In this document: positions 38,474 through 47,049 of the stretch, one piece after another
Numbering within the stretch: position 1 is the first letter of the stretch
Layout of the letters: each line of letters begins with the position of its first letter
Assembly (NCBI GenBank): GCA_015075445.1
Contig: JABTUJ010000012.1
Coordinates: forward strand, 1 to 64,000
DNA: 64,000 nt
Source: Verrucomicrobiales bacterium
GTDB lineage: Bacteria > Verrucomicrobiota > Verrucomicrobiia > Limisphaerales > J093
Direction of reading: 5' to 3'
Made by a program: the position numbers and the translations under genes
The notes under the pieces: model-generated
What the model saw: the letters and a program-made list of their open reading frames with translations, nothing else
What the model was told of the DNA's origin: nothing
The model's database searches: none

Positions 38474-38612
38474 GCGCGCGAGTTCTGGCGGGCAGAGCCT
38501 TCGGGCGCGTCGCGGGCGGCGAGTTTTGGGCTTGCGGGCAACCCACCGGGCGGCATAGTCCTGCCCGTCCGTTGGCGGACGACAGATTTCGTCGCCGCCG
38601 AGCAGGTGGTTT

Positions 38613-38688
38613 GGGGTCGTAGCTCAGTTGGCAGAGCGTCTCGTTCGCAATGAGAAGGTCAGGGGTTCGACTCCCCTCGGCTCCACCA
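38613..38688 (+). tRNA. tRNA-Ala (anticodon CGC)
   Basis: 76 nt including encoded CCA. Acceptor stem GGGGTCG pairs with CGGCTCC with two G-T wobbles; the D loop contains AGCTCAGTTGG; the anticodon loop TTCGCAA gives CGC, reading GCG alanine codons; the T arm is AGGGGTTCGACTCCCCT. All parts of the cloverleaf are present. Confidence 0.95.
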
Positions 38689-38719
38689 TCCTGCCGGTCG
38701 GATGGGGCGGGAACAGCAC

Positions 38720-39124
38720 ATGGGTTTACGGGGATCCAGGGTAACCCTCTATGGCCTGCCTGGGTGTTATTTCACCCGGCGGGTGCGTGATTGGCTGACC
38801 CAGCACCACGTCCCCTTCCGCGAAGTCAATCTCCTCACTCACCCCAAGGTTCTGGCCGGCCTGATGCTCGGCCTTCGGCGCATGCTGCCGCTGGTGTCCG
38901 TCGACGATCACCTGCTCGAAGGGTGGCCGCCCCAGCAACTCGCCGCCTGCTTGCGTCGCGCCCAGAAGATCAACGGGAAGCAACGGCATTTTCCAGACCC
39001 CACCCCGCCACAGCCCGATCATAGGGGAACGGCCGACCGTCCCACGGGCGAAGCGGCACTGCCTCCAGCAACTCCGGCACCAGTTCCTCGAGCCGTTCCG
39101 GGAGCTCTCCGTGCTGATCTCTGA
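38720..39124 (+). CDS. Glutaredoxin-like protein with atypical active site
   Basis: About 134 residues. The first 80 follow the glutaredoxin fold: [31 protein letters not shown], then [28 protein letters not shown] with the cis-Pro region. The active site is CYFT rather than CPYC, so only the N-terminal cysteine remains, allowing monothiol chemistry at most. The last 45 residues are Pro/Ala/Arg-rich and overlap the convergent gene by about 155 bases, so the true stop may have been lost. The ATG at 38702 is an alternative start. It lies 31 bases after the tRNA. Confidence 0.6.
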   Translation: MGLRGSRVTLYGLPGCYFTRRVRDWLTQHHVPFREVNLLTHPKVLAGLMLGLRRMLPLVSVDDHLLEGWPPQQLAACLRRAQKINGKQRHFPDPTPPQPDHRGTADRPTGEAALPPATPAPVPRAVPGALRADL

Positions 39125-40376
39125 ACAGCCGCAGCGCCAGGTTCAACCGACACACTTCGAGGTAACCCAGCCAACTTTGCCGGCTCGCGAGTCCCGCCCG
39201 GGGATCGGGTAGCGCTTCCAGCGAACGCCAAGCCGCCGGCCGATCCCAGAATCGTCGCCACCCCGCACGGCGATTCCCGCTGCCGGGCACCCAGTCCACC
39301 CGGGCCCCCGCCGGTGGCAGCGTCCCGGCCCGCAGCGCCGCCAGAGTCAGGCTGATGCTGGCGTGGCGGAGCCGTTCGAAATCCGCCGGCCGCGCTGCCC
39401 ACGTCTGCAGGGCCACGAGCAGATGCTCCAAGGGCCGCAACACATGCGCCGCCGCGTGGTAGTTCGGCTCGCCCCCAATCCGCCGGCCCACGATGCGCTC
39501 CAAAACATCGGTGACCAACCGCCCCACATCCTGCCGGATCAACATGCCCGCCATCCCGAAGGACCGGCCCACGCGACTCCAGTCCGGCTCCGCCAGCGTT
39601 CGGTGGAACTCAACGTCCCGCAGCATCTGCCGGGCAAACGTGTGATCGGGCGGCGCCAACCGGCCAGCCACCGCGGACAGCGCTCGCAGCAGCTCGCGAC
39701 GTTCGTCCCACGCTCCCGACGGTCCGGCCCAAACGACTTGCTGAAACGGCACCACCACCGTTTGATCGAGATACGCCACCCCTCGCTCGTCGAAGAAAGC
39801 CGTGAACTCCGTGCTGGGCACGAGCGCTGCCTCGAACTCCCAGAGCGCCACGAACAGCCGCAGCGCACCCACCGTGTCACCCCCGCCACTCAGTCCAAGG
39901 GCCAGATCCCGCACTTCGATGGCCATGCCCCGCACAATGGTCACGTCCTGGGGCGCCAGGTCCGGCGGAGGACGACGGTCGGTCGCCGCCGCCGCCGCCG
40001 CAAAGTGCCGGAACACGCGCGCCCGCGCCGACTCGAGATCCGGCCTTGGATAGGTCGGCATCCCGTGCGCCGCCTGCACCGCACGCGCATCGTTTTGAGC
40101 CGCGCGCACGTGAAACCAGAAGCTGTTCGTCGGCAAGGCCAGCTCCGCCAGCACCAGCTCACGCTCCAAATCCGCATCGGGCGCCGGCTCCGGGAACGCG
40201 CTGAAACCGTACCGCCAACCGCAGAGCGTGAACGCCACAAACAACACAAGCATCATCCCCGCCCCGATCCCATAACGGCGCCACGACGACCGGCGTTTGG
40301 AGGCCGCCACCCGCGATGCCGCGGGCACCTCCGCTCCCGCCGCCCGGCGCAAGCTCTGAAAGACGCGATCCGGCAA
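38970..40376 (-). CDS. Membrane-anchored protein of unknown function
   Basis: 468 residues. One membrane helix near residues 35-55 (RRYGIGAGMMLVLFVAFTLCGWRYG) is followed by a large helical extracytoplasmic part. Near the C-terminus [49 protein letters not shown] matches a motif seen at the end of many Verrucomicrobial and Planctomycete membrane proteins of unknown role (a helix, then PxDPFDGxPLRY-like residues). No catalytic motif is evident. Its 3' end overlaps the convergent glutaredoxin-like frame. Confidence 0.72.
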   Translation of the reverse strand: MPDRVFQSLRRAAGAEVPAASRVAASKRRSSWRRYGIGAGMMLVLFVAFTLCGWRYGFSAFPEPAPDADLERELVLAELALPTNSFWFHVRAAQNDARAVQAAHGMPTYPRPDLESARARVFRHFAAAAAATDRRPPPDLAPQDVTIVRGMAIEVRDLALGLSGGGDTVGALRLFVALWEFEAALVPSTEFTAFFDERGVAYLDQTVVVPFQQVVWAGPSGAWDERRELLRALSAVAGRLAPPDHTFARQMLRDVEFHRTLAEPDWSRVGRSFGMAGMLIRQDVGRLVTDVLERIVGRRIGGEPNYHAAAHVLRPLEHLLVALQTWAARPADFERLRHASISLTLAALRAGTLPPAGARVDWVPGSGNRRAGWRRFWDRPAAWRSLEALPDPRAGLASRQSWLGYLEVCRLNLALRLFRDQHGELPERLEELVPELLEAVPLRPWDGRPFPYDRAVAGWGLENAVASR

Positions 40377-40450
40377 ACCGCAGTACTATGAACGCACCCG
40401 CCGCCGCGTCCAGCCGCCGGTCAAGCCAAGCGGTCGAGTGGCGACCGACC

Positions 40451-40618
40451 GTAGGAGCCGACGTCAGGAGGCTCTGCCTGGCTTGAGTCTCGTCACCTCG
40501 ACTCCTACGGCGGGGAGGGTAGGCGCCGACGTCAGGAGGCTCTGCCCAGCTTGAGTCTCGTCACCTCGTCTCCTACGGGGGGTAGGCGCCGACGTCAGGA
40601 GGCTCTGCCCAGCTTGAA
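40451..40618. repeat. GTAGGAG...CTCCTAC element, array of three copies
   Basis: Units start at 40451, 40519 and 40582. Each begins GTAGG(A/C)GCCGACGTCAGG, continues AGGCTCTGCC, and in the first two ends GTCACCTCG(A/T)CTCCTACGG, so the ends form GTAGGAG/CTCCTAC inverted repeats of about 60 bases overall. The third copy is cut short. The same element occurs inverted at 46442-46567, and a relative at 54537-54597. Confidence 0.88.
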
Positions 40619-40650
40619 CCCGGCGCGGCACCCTGGCTAGACTCGCCGCC

Positions 40651-43600
40651 ATGAAGCCGCTCCGCTGTTTCGCCGGGCTCCCGTCCGCCATTGCCGGGGG
40701 CTGTTTGTGGTTGTCCTTGTTCGCCCCCGCCATGGGCCAGGCCGCGCCGGCGTGGCAGCCCGCCAAAGGCCCGCTGCTGACACGCTGGGCCCAGGACGTC
40801 TCGCCCGACAACGCCCACCCCGAGTACCCGCGCCCCCAAATGGTCCGGGAACAGTGGCAGAACCTCAACGGCCTCTGGGACTACGCGATCGTCGCCAAGG
40901 ACGCCTCACGCCCGAACCAATGGGACGGGCAGATCCTGGTCCCCTTCCCGCTCGAGTCCGCTCTGTCCGGCGTCATGAAGCGGGTCAGCGAAGACCAGCG
41001 CTTGTGGTACCACCGGCGCTTCGAGATCCCCGCCGCCTGGCGGCAGCAACGGGTCCTGCTCCACTTCGGGGCCGTGGACTGGCAGACCACGGTGTGGGTC
41101 AACGGCCAGGAAGTGGGCGCACACACCGGCGGTTACGACGCCTTTCACTTCGACATCACCGCTGCCCTCAAGCCGTCCGGCGAACAGGAGGTGGTGCTGG
41201 CGGTTTGGGACCCGACCGATGCCGGTTACCAACCCCGCGGCAAGCAGGTCCGCAAGCCCGGCGGCATCTGGTACACCCCCACCAGCGGCATCTGGCAGAC
41301 CGTCTGGCTCGAACCCGTCGGCGCGGCCTCCATCGAATCGCTCCGGATCACCCCGGATCTCGACAACGCGGCCGTCATCGTGCAACCCACCGTCGCCACC
41401 GCCGGCGGCCGGAACGTGGGCATCCAGGTGGAGGTCTTCGACGGCAGCCGGGTGGTGCACTCGGCGCGGATCACCCAGGAACTGGTGGCCAACCCCGAGC
41501 GGATCAGCCCGCGGCTGGGCCTCCAGGTGCCCGAACCCAAGCTCTGGTCGCCCGATTCCCCCTTCCTCTACGACCTCCGACTCACCCTGCTGCTGGACGG
41601 CCAGCCGACCGATAACGTCGCGTCCTACTTCGGCATGCGGAAGATCGCCCTCGCCAAGGACGCCGCCGGTATCAACCGCCTGTTCCTGAACCACCAACCC
41701 CTCTTCCAGTTCGGCCCGCTCGATCAAGGCTTTTGGCCCGACGGCTTGTACACCGCGCCCACGGACGCCGCCCTGCGCTATGACATCGAGATGACCCGCA
41801 AGCTCGGGTTCAACATGGCGCGCAAGCACGTCAAGATCGAGCCCGCCCGCTGGTACTACTGGGCCGACAAGCTCGGCCTCCTCGTCTGGCAGGACATGCC
41901 CAGCGGCGACAAATACATCGGCGGTCGTGACCCCGACATCACCCGTTCGCCCGAATCGGCCGCCAACTTCGAACGCGAGCTGCGCGCCATGGTGGACGGG
42001 TTCTACAGCCACCCCAGCATCGTGATCTGGGTCCCCTACAATGAAGGCTGGGGTCAATGGGACACCTGCCGGATCGTCGATCTTATCAAACACTGGGACC
42101 CCACCCGCCTCGTCATCAACGCCAGCGGCTGGACCGACCGCAACTGCGGCGACATCCTCGACATCCACTCCTACCCCGGTCCGGCGGTGCCCAAGCTTGA
42201 GCCGAACCGTGCCGTGGTGCTGGGCGAGTTCGGCGGCCTCGGCCTCCCCGTCAAAGGTCACACCTGGCAGGACGAACGGAACTGGGGTTATCGCAGCTTC
42301 ACCTCGTCCGCCGAGCTCACCGACGCCTACGTCGGCCTAATCCGCAGGCTCCGGCCCATGACTGGCGAATCGGGTCTGGCCGCGGCCGTCTACACCCAGA
42401 CGACCGATGTCGAAATCGAGGTCAACGGCCTCATGACCTACGACCGGGCGCTCATCAAGATGGACGCCGCCACCCTCACCGCCGCCAACCAGTCCGTCTA
42501 CACCCCCCCGCCGCCCCGCCGCAGCGAGGGTTCCACCCTGGTGCCGCCCGCCACGCCGCTGGTCGCGCACGACCCCTATTTCAGCATCTGGTCCCAGGCC
42601 GACCGATTGACCGACGAAGACACCACGCATTGGACCGGACGCCCTCATCGGCTGACTGGCCTGGTGCGCATCGACGGTCAACCTTACCGGGTCATGGGCG
42701 CCAGCCCGGCCCACGTGCCCGCCCTCGAACAAACCTCCCTCGAGGTCCTGCCCACCCGCACCCTCTACCGCTTCCGCGGCGCCGGCGTCGAACTCACCCT
42801 CACGTTCATCACCCCGGCCCTGCCGCACGACCTCGACGTGTTGTCGCGGCCCGTCACCTACCTCGTCTGGGAGGCGAAAGCCACCGACGGCCGCCCCCAC
42901 GACGTGGCCCTGTATTTCGACGCCGCCGCCGAGCTCGCCGTCAATGATCCGGGCCAGCAGGTGGTCTGGGCTGCCGAATCCTTTGGTGACCTCGTGGCCC
43001 TGAAGCTGGGTTGCAAGGACCAGCCCATCCTCGCCAAGAAAGGCGATGATCTCCGGATCGACTGGGGATACCTCTATCTGGCCGCCGACCGCAACCGCGC
43101 CCGCAACGCGACCGTCGGGGCGAGCCAAACCCTGCGCCAGGCCTTCCTCGCCAACGGCACCGTCCCGGCGGACCTGGACACTCGCCAACCGCGCGCCGCC
43201 AACGACGATACCCCCGTCGCCGCCGTGACCTTCGAACTCCGTCAAGTCGCCGCGGGCGGCAGCTCTGCGATGCTGATGCTCGCCTACGATGACCTGTATT
43301 CGATCCAGTACATGCGGCGCAACCTGCGCCCGTACTGGCGCCGCAACGGCTGGGAAGCCGCCGACCTCCTCCGCGTCGCCCACCGCGATTTCGAGGCGCT
43401 GTCCCGACGCTGCGCGGAGTTCGACCAGGAGCTCATGGCCGACCTCACCCGCGCCGGCGGCGAACGGTACGCGAAGCTCTGCGCCCTCGCCTACCGCCAA
43501 TGCTTCGCTGCGGGCAAGTTCGTGGCCGACGACAACGGCCAGGCCCTGTCCTTCTGCAAGGAAAACCACTCCAACGGCTGCATCGGCACCTCGGACGTCT

Positions 43601-45033
43601 TCTACCCGATGTCGCCGCAGTTCCTCCTCTTCGGCCCCGCCGTCGCCAAGTCCTTCCTTGTCCCGTTCATGAACTACGCGGCCAGCGAGCGCTGGAAGTT
43701 CCCGTTTGCCCCGCACGACCTGGGCACCTACCCGCACGCCAACGGCCAGGTCTATGGCGGCGGCGAACGCAGCGAGGAAAACCAGATGCCCGTCGAGGAA
43801 TCCGGCAACCTCCTCATCCTCATGGCCGCTGTCGCCCAGATGGAGGGCAGCGCCAACTTCGCCGGTCTCTGGTGGCCCACGCTCGAACGCTGGGCCGCTT
43901 ACCTCAAAGACAAGGGCTACGATCCCGAAAACCAGCTCTGCACCGATGACTTCGCCGGGCACCTCGCCCATAACGTGAACCTCAGCGCCAAGGCCATCGC
44001 CGGCCTCGGCTCCTTCGCCAAGCTCTGCGCCCTGCGCGGCGACCAGGCCAAGGCCGACGAGTACGGCCGCCTCGCCCGCGAGTTCGCGGAACGCTGGGTC
44101 AAGGAAGCCGACGACGGCACCCATTTCCGGCTCGCCTTCGATCGGCCCGGCACCTGGAGCCAGAAGTACAACCTCATGTGGGACCGCATCCTCGGCTTGA
44201 ACCTCTTCCCCGCCGAGGTCCTGCGCAAAGAGATGGACTACTACCGCCGCGTGCAAAACCGCTACGGCCTGCCCCTCGACAACCGCGAGACCTATACCAA
44301 GCTGGACTGGATCCTCTGGACCGCCACCCTCACACAGAACCGCGAGGACTTCACCGCCCTCGTCGACCCAGTCTTCCGGTTCCTCAACGAAACCCCCGAC
44401 CGCTCGCCCATGACCGACTGGTACCAAACCAAGACCGGCCGGAAGGTCGGCTTCACCGCCCGCCCGGTCGTGGGCGGCGTCTTCGCCCAGATGCTCTACG
44501 ACACCCCCGCCTGGCAGAAGTACGCGGGTCGCGACCAGACCAAAGCCGCCAACTGGGCCCCCATGCCCGTGCCGCCGGTGCTGTTGAACGTCCTGCCCAC
44601 GGCCGAGGACGCGCGTGCCCAATGGCGCTACACGACACAGCGGCCCGGCAATGACTGGTTCAAGCCCGGGTTCGACGACGGCGGATGGAAGCAGGGCACG
44701 GCCGGCTTTGGTACCCGCGGCACCCCCGGCGCGATCGTCCGGACCGAGTGGAACACTCCCCGCATCTGGCTGCGCCGCGAGTTCACCATGCCCGAAGGCA
44801 AATGGTCCAACCTCCAGCTCCGCATCCACCACGACGAAGACGCCGAGGTGTACTTGAACGGCGTGCTCGCCGCCACCCTCACCGGCTACACCACGGAATA
44901 CGACTCCGTTCCCCTGGCCCCCGACGCCCTGGCGACTCTGCGGCCCGGCGCGAACCTCATCGCCATCCAATGCCGGCAGACCGGTGGCGGCCAGTACATC
45001 GACGCCGGGTTCGTGGACGTCGTGCCGCGGTAA
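40651..45033 (+). CDS. Secreted fusion of glycoside hydrolase family 2 with a DUF4965/DUF5127/DUF1793 (glutaminase A-like) domain
   Basis: 1460 residues with a signal peptide (AIAGGCLWLSLFAPAMGQA). Residues about 35-600 are a GH2 enzyme: sugar-binding and Ig-like domains (WYHRRFEIPAAW, VNGQEVGAHTGGYDAF, WDPTDAGYQPRGKQ), then a TIM barrel with the acid/base Glu in VWVPYNEGWGQWD (about 466) and the nucleophile Glu in VVLGEFGGLG (about 527). Residues about 620-1300 match the glutaminase A-like group (VTYLVWEAKATDGRPHDV, LCALAYRQCFAAGKF, DDFAGHLAHNVNLSAKAI, FPAEVLRKEMDYYRR, SPMTDWYQTKTG). Residues about 1310-1459 form a jelly-roll (WLRREFTMPEG, IHHDEDAEVYLNG). It probably acts outside the cytoplasm on a complex glycan or glycopeptide. 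The fusion of the two catalytic modules is unusual. Confidence 0.88.
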   Translation: MKPLRCFAGLPSAIAGGCLWLSLFAPAMGQAAPAWQPAKGPLLTRWAQDVSPDNAHPEYPRPQMVREQWQNLNGLWDYAIVAKDASRPNQWDGQILVPFPLESALSGVMKRVSEDQRLWYHRRFEIPAAWRQQRVLLHFGAVDWQTTVWVNGQEVGAHTGGYDAFHFDITAALKPSGEQEVVLAVWDPTDAGYQPRGKQVRKPGGIWYTPTSGIWQTVWLEPVGAASIESLRITPDLDNAAVIVQPTVATAGGRNVGIQVEVFDGSRVVHSARITQELVANPERISPRLGLQVPEPKLWSPDSPFLYDLRLTLLLDGQPTDNVASYFGMRKIALAKDAAGINRLFLNHQPLFQFGPLDQGFWPDGLYTAPTDAALRYDIEMTRKLGFNMARKHVKIEPARWYYWADKLGLLVWQDMPSGDKYIGGRDPDITRSPESAANFERELRAMVDGFYSHPSIVIWVPYNEGWGQWDTCRIVDLIKHWDPTRLVINASGWTDRNCGDILDIHSYPGPAVPKLEPNRAVVLGEFGGLGLPVKGHTWQDERNWGYRSFTSSAELTDAYVGLIRRLRPMTGESGLAAAVYTQTTDVEIEVNGLMTYDRALIKMDAATLTAANQSVYTPPPPRRSEGSTLVPPATPLVAHDPYFSIWSQADRLTDEDTTHWTGRPHRLTGLVRIDGQPYRVMGASPAHVPALEQTSLEVLPTRTLYRFRGAGVELTLTFITPALPHDLDVLSRPVTYLVWEAKATDGRPHDVALYFDAAAELAVNDPGQQVVWAAESFGDLVALKLGCKDQPILAKKGDDLRIDWGYLYLAADRNRARNATVGASQTLRQAFLANGTVPADLDTRQPRAANDDTPVAAVTFELRQVAAGGSSAMLMLAYDDLYSIQYMRRNLRPYWRRNGWEAADLLRVAHRDFEALSRRCAEFDQELMADLTRAGGERYAKLCALAYRQCFAAGKFVADDNGQALSFCKENHSNGCIGTSDVFYPMSPQFLLFGPAVAKSFLVPFMNYAASERWKFPFAPHDLGTYPHANGQVYGGGERSEENQMPVEESGNLLILMAAVAQMEGSANFAGLWWPTLERWAAYLKDKGYDPENQLCTDDFAGHLAHNVNLSAKAIAGLGSFAKLCALRGDQAKADEYGRLAREFAERWVKEADDGTHFRLAFDRPGTWSQKYNLMWDRILGLNLFPAEVLRKEMDYYRRVQNRYGLPLDNRETYTKLDWILWTATLTQNREDFTALVDPVFRFLNETPDRSPMTDWYQTKTGRKVGFTARPVVGGVFAQMLYDTPAWQKYAGRDQTKAANWAPMPVPPVLLNVLPTAEDARAQWRYTTQRPGNDWFKPGFDDGGWKQGTAGFGTRGTPGAIVRTEWNTPRIWLRREFTMPEGKWSNLQLRIHHDEDAEVYLNGVLAATLTGYTTEYDSVPLAPDALATLRPGANLIAIQCRQTGGGQYIDAGFVDVVPR

Positions 45034-45117
45034 CCGGCCGGGATACGCCGTATAGCAGCCGGGGACCGTCGCGCTCTACCCAGCATCGGCCTTCACCGGC
45101 GGGGCGAGACTGGCGCG

Positions 45118-46344
45118 CTACTTCGCGGCGGCCGCCTCGTAGCGCTTGAGCGCCTCGGTGAGCTGTTCGCGGACGGCGTCATTCTCGGCGAGCGCGACCG
45201 CCTTCTTCTGGTACTCGATGGCCTCGGCGACCTTGCCCATGTCGAACAGGGCGCGGGCGTAGGTGTCAACGATGGCGGCTTCGCGGCCTTCACACGCGTC
45301 GTAGGCGGCCTTGGCCAGCTTGGAGGCCAGCGGGAGATCCCGCTTCTTGATGCCTTCCTCGGTGAGGAGCGCCCAGGCCACTTCGTTCAGCAACCGAGGG
45401 TTCCTGGTCTCGATGCCCCCCAGTTCGCGGCCCAGCGTCGCCAGCTTGGCCTCGTCGGCATCGCCCGTGACCTCCTCGAGGTAGGCCTGGATGACCCGCT
45501 GGGCCAGCAGATCCATCTTGAGACCGGCCGGGTCGAAATTCGCCGGCGCCACGGCTTTCAACGCTTGCTCGAGCTCCGCCAGTTTGGCGGCGTCGGGCTG
45601 GTCTTCGAGCAGGGCACGCTGGTAGTCACGGAACAAGCGGCTGAACTGCACCTGCCGGCGCACCGCCGCCGGATCGAACTTCCGCCCCGCCTGGATGCCG
45701 CCCAGCTCCTGGTCCAGGGCCACCAGTTCTTTCTCGAGCTCTTCGCTGCGCGCCCCCTCACGCCCACCCAGCAGAAGCCGCTGGTATTCCTGGAGCAAGG
45801 TCTCGGCGCGGGAACGTTTGCGGGCCTTGTCCAGGTCCAGCGTCCCGGCGATGACCTCGTCCAGGGCCTTGTCGATCGAGGCCATGGGATGGCCCTGCCA
45901 CACCACGCGGCCGGCCTTGTCCACGATGAAGGCGTGGGGAATGCCGCCCTGCTTGTACGCCTGCATGTACCCCGCCGAGGTCTGCCGGTCCTCGTCGATC
46001 GCCACGCTGTAATCCATCTGGTCCCCCATCTTCTTGACGAAGGGCTTCACCACCGCCGCAGCCTCGTCGGTCACCCCGATGAAGACGACGTCCTTGTCCC
46101 GGTACTTCTTCTGCAGCTCGGTGAGGTGCGGGATGCTCGTGCGGCACGGTCCACACCACGTGGCCCAGAACTCCACCACCAGGATCTTCTTGTCCTTGGC
46201 TTCGGCGAGCGTGATCGGACTGCCCTTGACCCATTCGGCGACGGCCAGCGGCGCGGCCGGGTCACCGATCTCGGCAGCGTGGGGGGACGGCACCAGCAGC
46301 GCCAGCGCCAGCCCGGCAGCGCTGAGGGAGAGGAAGGTTTTCAT
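45118..46344 (-). CDS. TlpA-type thioredoxin with C-terminal helical repeats
   Basis: 408 residues. A signal peptide (FLSLSAAGLALALLVPSPHA) is followed by a TlpA/ResA-like redoxin domain (about 25-160) with the redox site WATWCGPC, a cis-Pro in GGIPHAFIVD, and VWQGHP. The C-terminal 230 residues are helical (KARKRSRAETLLQEYQRLLLGG, ALDQELGGIQAG, NEVAWALLTEEGIKKRDLPLASKLAKAAYDAC, a TPR-like end). It is probably a periplasmic thiol oxidoreductase that reduces disulphides; the helical tail may bind a partner. The gene stands alone between two repeat regions. Confidence 0.87.
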   Translation of the reverse strand: MKTFLSLSAAGLALALLVPSPHAAEIGDPAAPLAVAEWVKGSPITLAEAKDKKILVVEFWATWCGPCRTSIPHLTELQKKYRDKDVVFIGVTDEAAAVVKPFVKKMGDQMDYSVAIDEDRQTSAGYMQAYKQGGIPHAFIVDKAGRVVWQGHPMASIDKALDEVIAGTLDLDKARKRSRAETLLQEYQRLLLGGREGARSEELEKELVALDQELGGIQAGRKFDPAAVRRQVQFSRLFRDYQRALLEDQPDAAKLAELEQALKAVAPANFDPAGLKMDLLAQRVIQAYLEEVTGDADEAKLATLGRELGGIETRNPRLLNEVAWALLTEEGIKKRDLPLASKLAKAAYDACEGREAAIVDTYARALFDMGKVAEAIEYQKKAVALAENDAVREQLTEALKRYEAAAAK

Positions 46345-46441
46345 AAAGCTGTAGATCTACAAACCTGATGCTTGTTCAAGCTGGCGGCGAAGGTCGTCCA
46401 TCCCCCCACCCCGTGCAAGTGGCAAAACCAGCTCCCTCCAC

Positions 46442-46567
46442 CGTAGCAGTCGAGGTCACGAGACTCACGCCAGCCAGAGCCTCCTGACGTCGGCGCCTAC
46501 CCTCCCCGCCGTAGGAGTCGAGGTCACGAGACTCACGCCAGTCAGAGCCTCCTGACGTCGGCGCCTA
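46442..46567. repeat. GTAGGAG...CTCCTAC element, inverted pair overlapping the ribH stop
   Basis: Two copies at 46442-46500 and 46510-46567 in the orientation opposite to the array at 40451. Each runs from CGTAG(C/G)AGTCGAGGTCACG to CTGACGTCGGCGCCTAC. The minus-strand GTAGGCGCC at the right end includes the TAG that ends ribH. Confidence 0.88.
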
Positions 46568-47044
46568 CGGGTTATGGACCTTACGGAGCCGCCGGAACAC
46601 CGCTGCCATTTCCAGCGCGGTCTGCGCCGCTTCCCGACCCCGGTTGAGCCGGCCCAGACACCGGGCCTGCGCCTGGGCCTCGTCTTCCAGCAGCAGGACC
46701 TCGTGGATCACCGGCACCCGACGCTCCAGTTGGAGACGCATGAGGGCCTCGGTCACCGCCCAGCCGATCAGGTCCGCATGGGCAGTTTCGCCGCGAATGA
46801 TGACCCCCAGACACACCACCGCCTCGAAGGCCGGCGAGTCCTGCGCGACCAGCTCGGCCGCCACCACCGGAATCTCGAAGGCCCCCGGAACGCGAAAAAC
46901 CTCGACCGCCCCGCCCGCCGCCGCGAACTCGGCCTTCGCGCTCCGGACGAGCGCGTCGGTGAACCGGGAATTGTAACGGGCGCCGACAATCGCGAACCGT
47001 CCACCGCGCGACCGGGCGCGCCGGGAAGTCATGGCCTTGAGCAT
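46565..47044 (-). CDS. ribH: 6,7-dimethyl-8-ribityllumazine synthase
   Basis: 159 residues. RibH condenses 5-amino-6-ribitylamino-uracil with 3,4-dihydroxy-2-butanone phosphate, the next-to-last step of riboflavin synthesis. The family pattern is complete: FAIVGARYNSRFTDALV, VFRVPGAFEIPVVA, VCLGVIIRGETAHADLIGWAVTEAL, and the final RGREAAQTALEMAAVFRRL. The start is at 47044, or at 47032 where AAGG precedes the ATG. The start lies just before the end of ribBA, so the two genes are co-translated or nearly so. The stop codon lies in a dispersed repeat. Confidence 0.93.
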   Translation of the reverse strand: MLKAMTSRRARSRGGRFAIVGARYNSRFTDALVRSAKAEFAAAGGAVEVFRVPGAFEIPVVAAELVAQDSPAFEAVVCLGVIIRGETAHADLIGWAVTEALMRLQLERRVPVIHEVLLLEDEAQAQARCLGRLNRGREAAQTALEMAAVFRRLRKVHNP

Positions 47045-47049
47045 GGGGG

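Noticed and set aside
40451..40618. Possible CRISPR array in the three-copy GTAGG block
   Set aside because: Copies abut or nearly abut, vary internally and occur elsewhere singly and inverted; no spacers or cas genes.
42337..44970. Minus-strand open frame of 877 codons opposite the GH2 fusion
   Set aside because: The plus strand carries intact catalytic motifs over the whole length; the antisense frame shows no domain.
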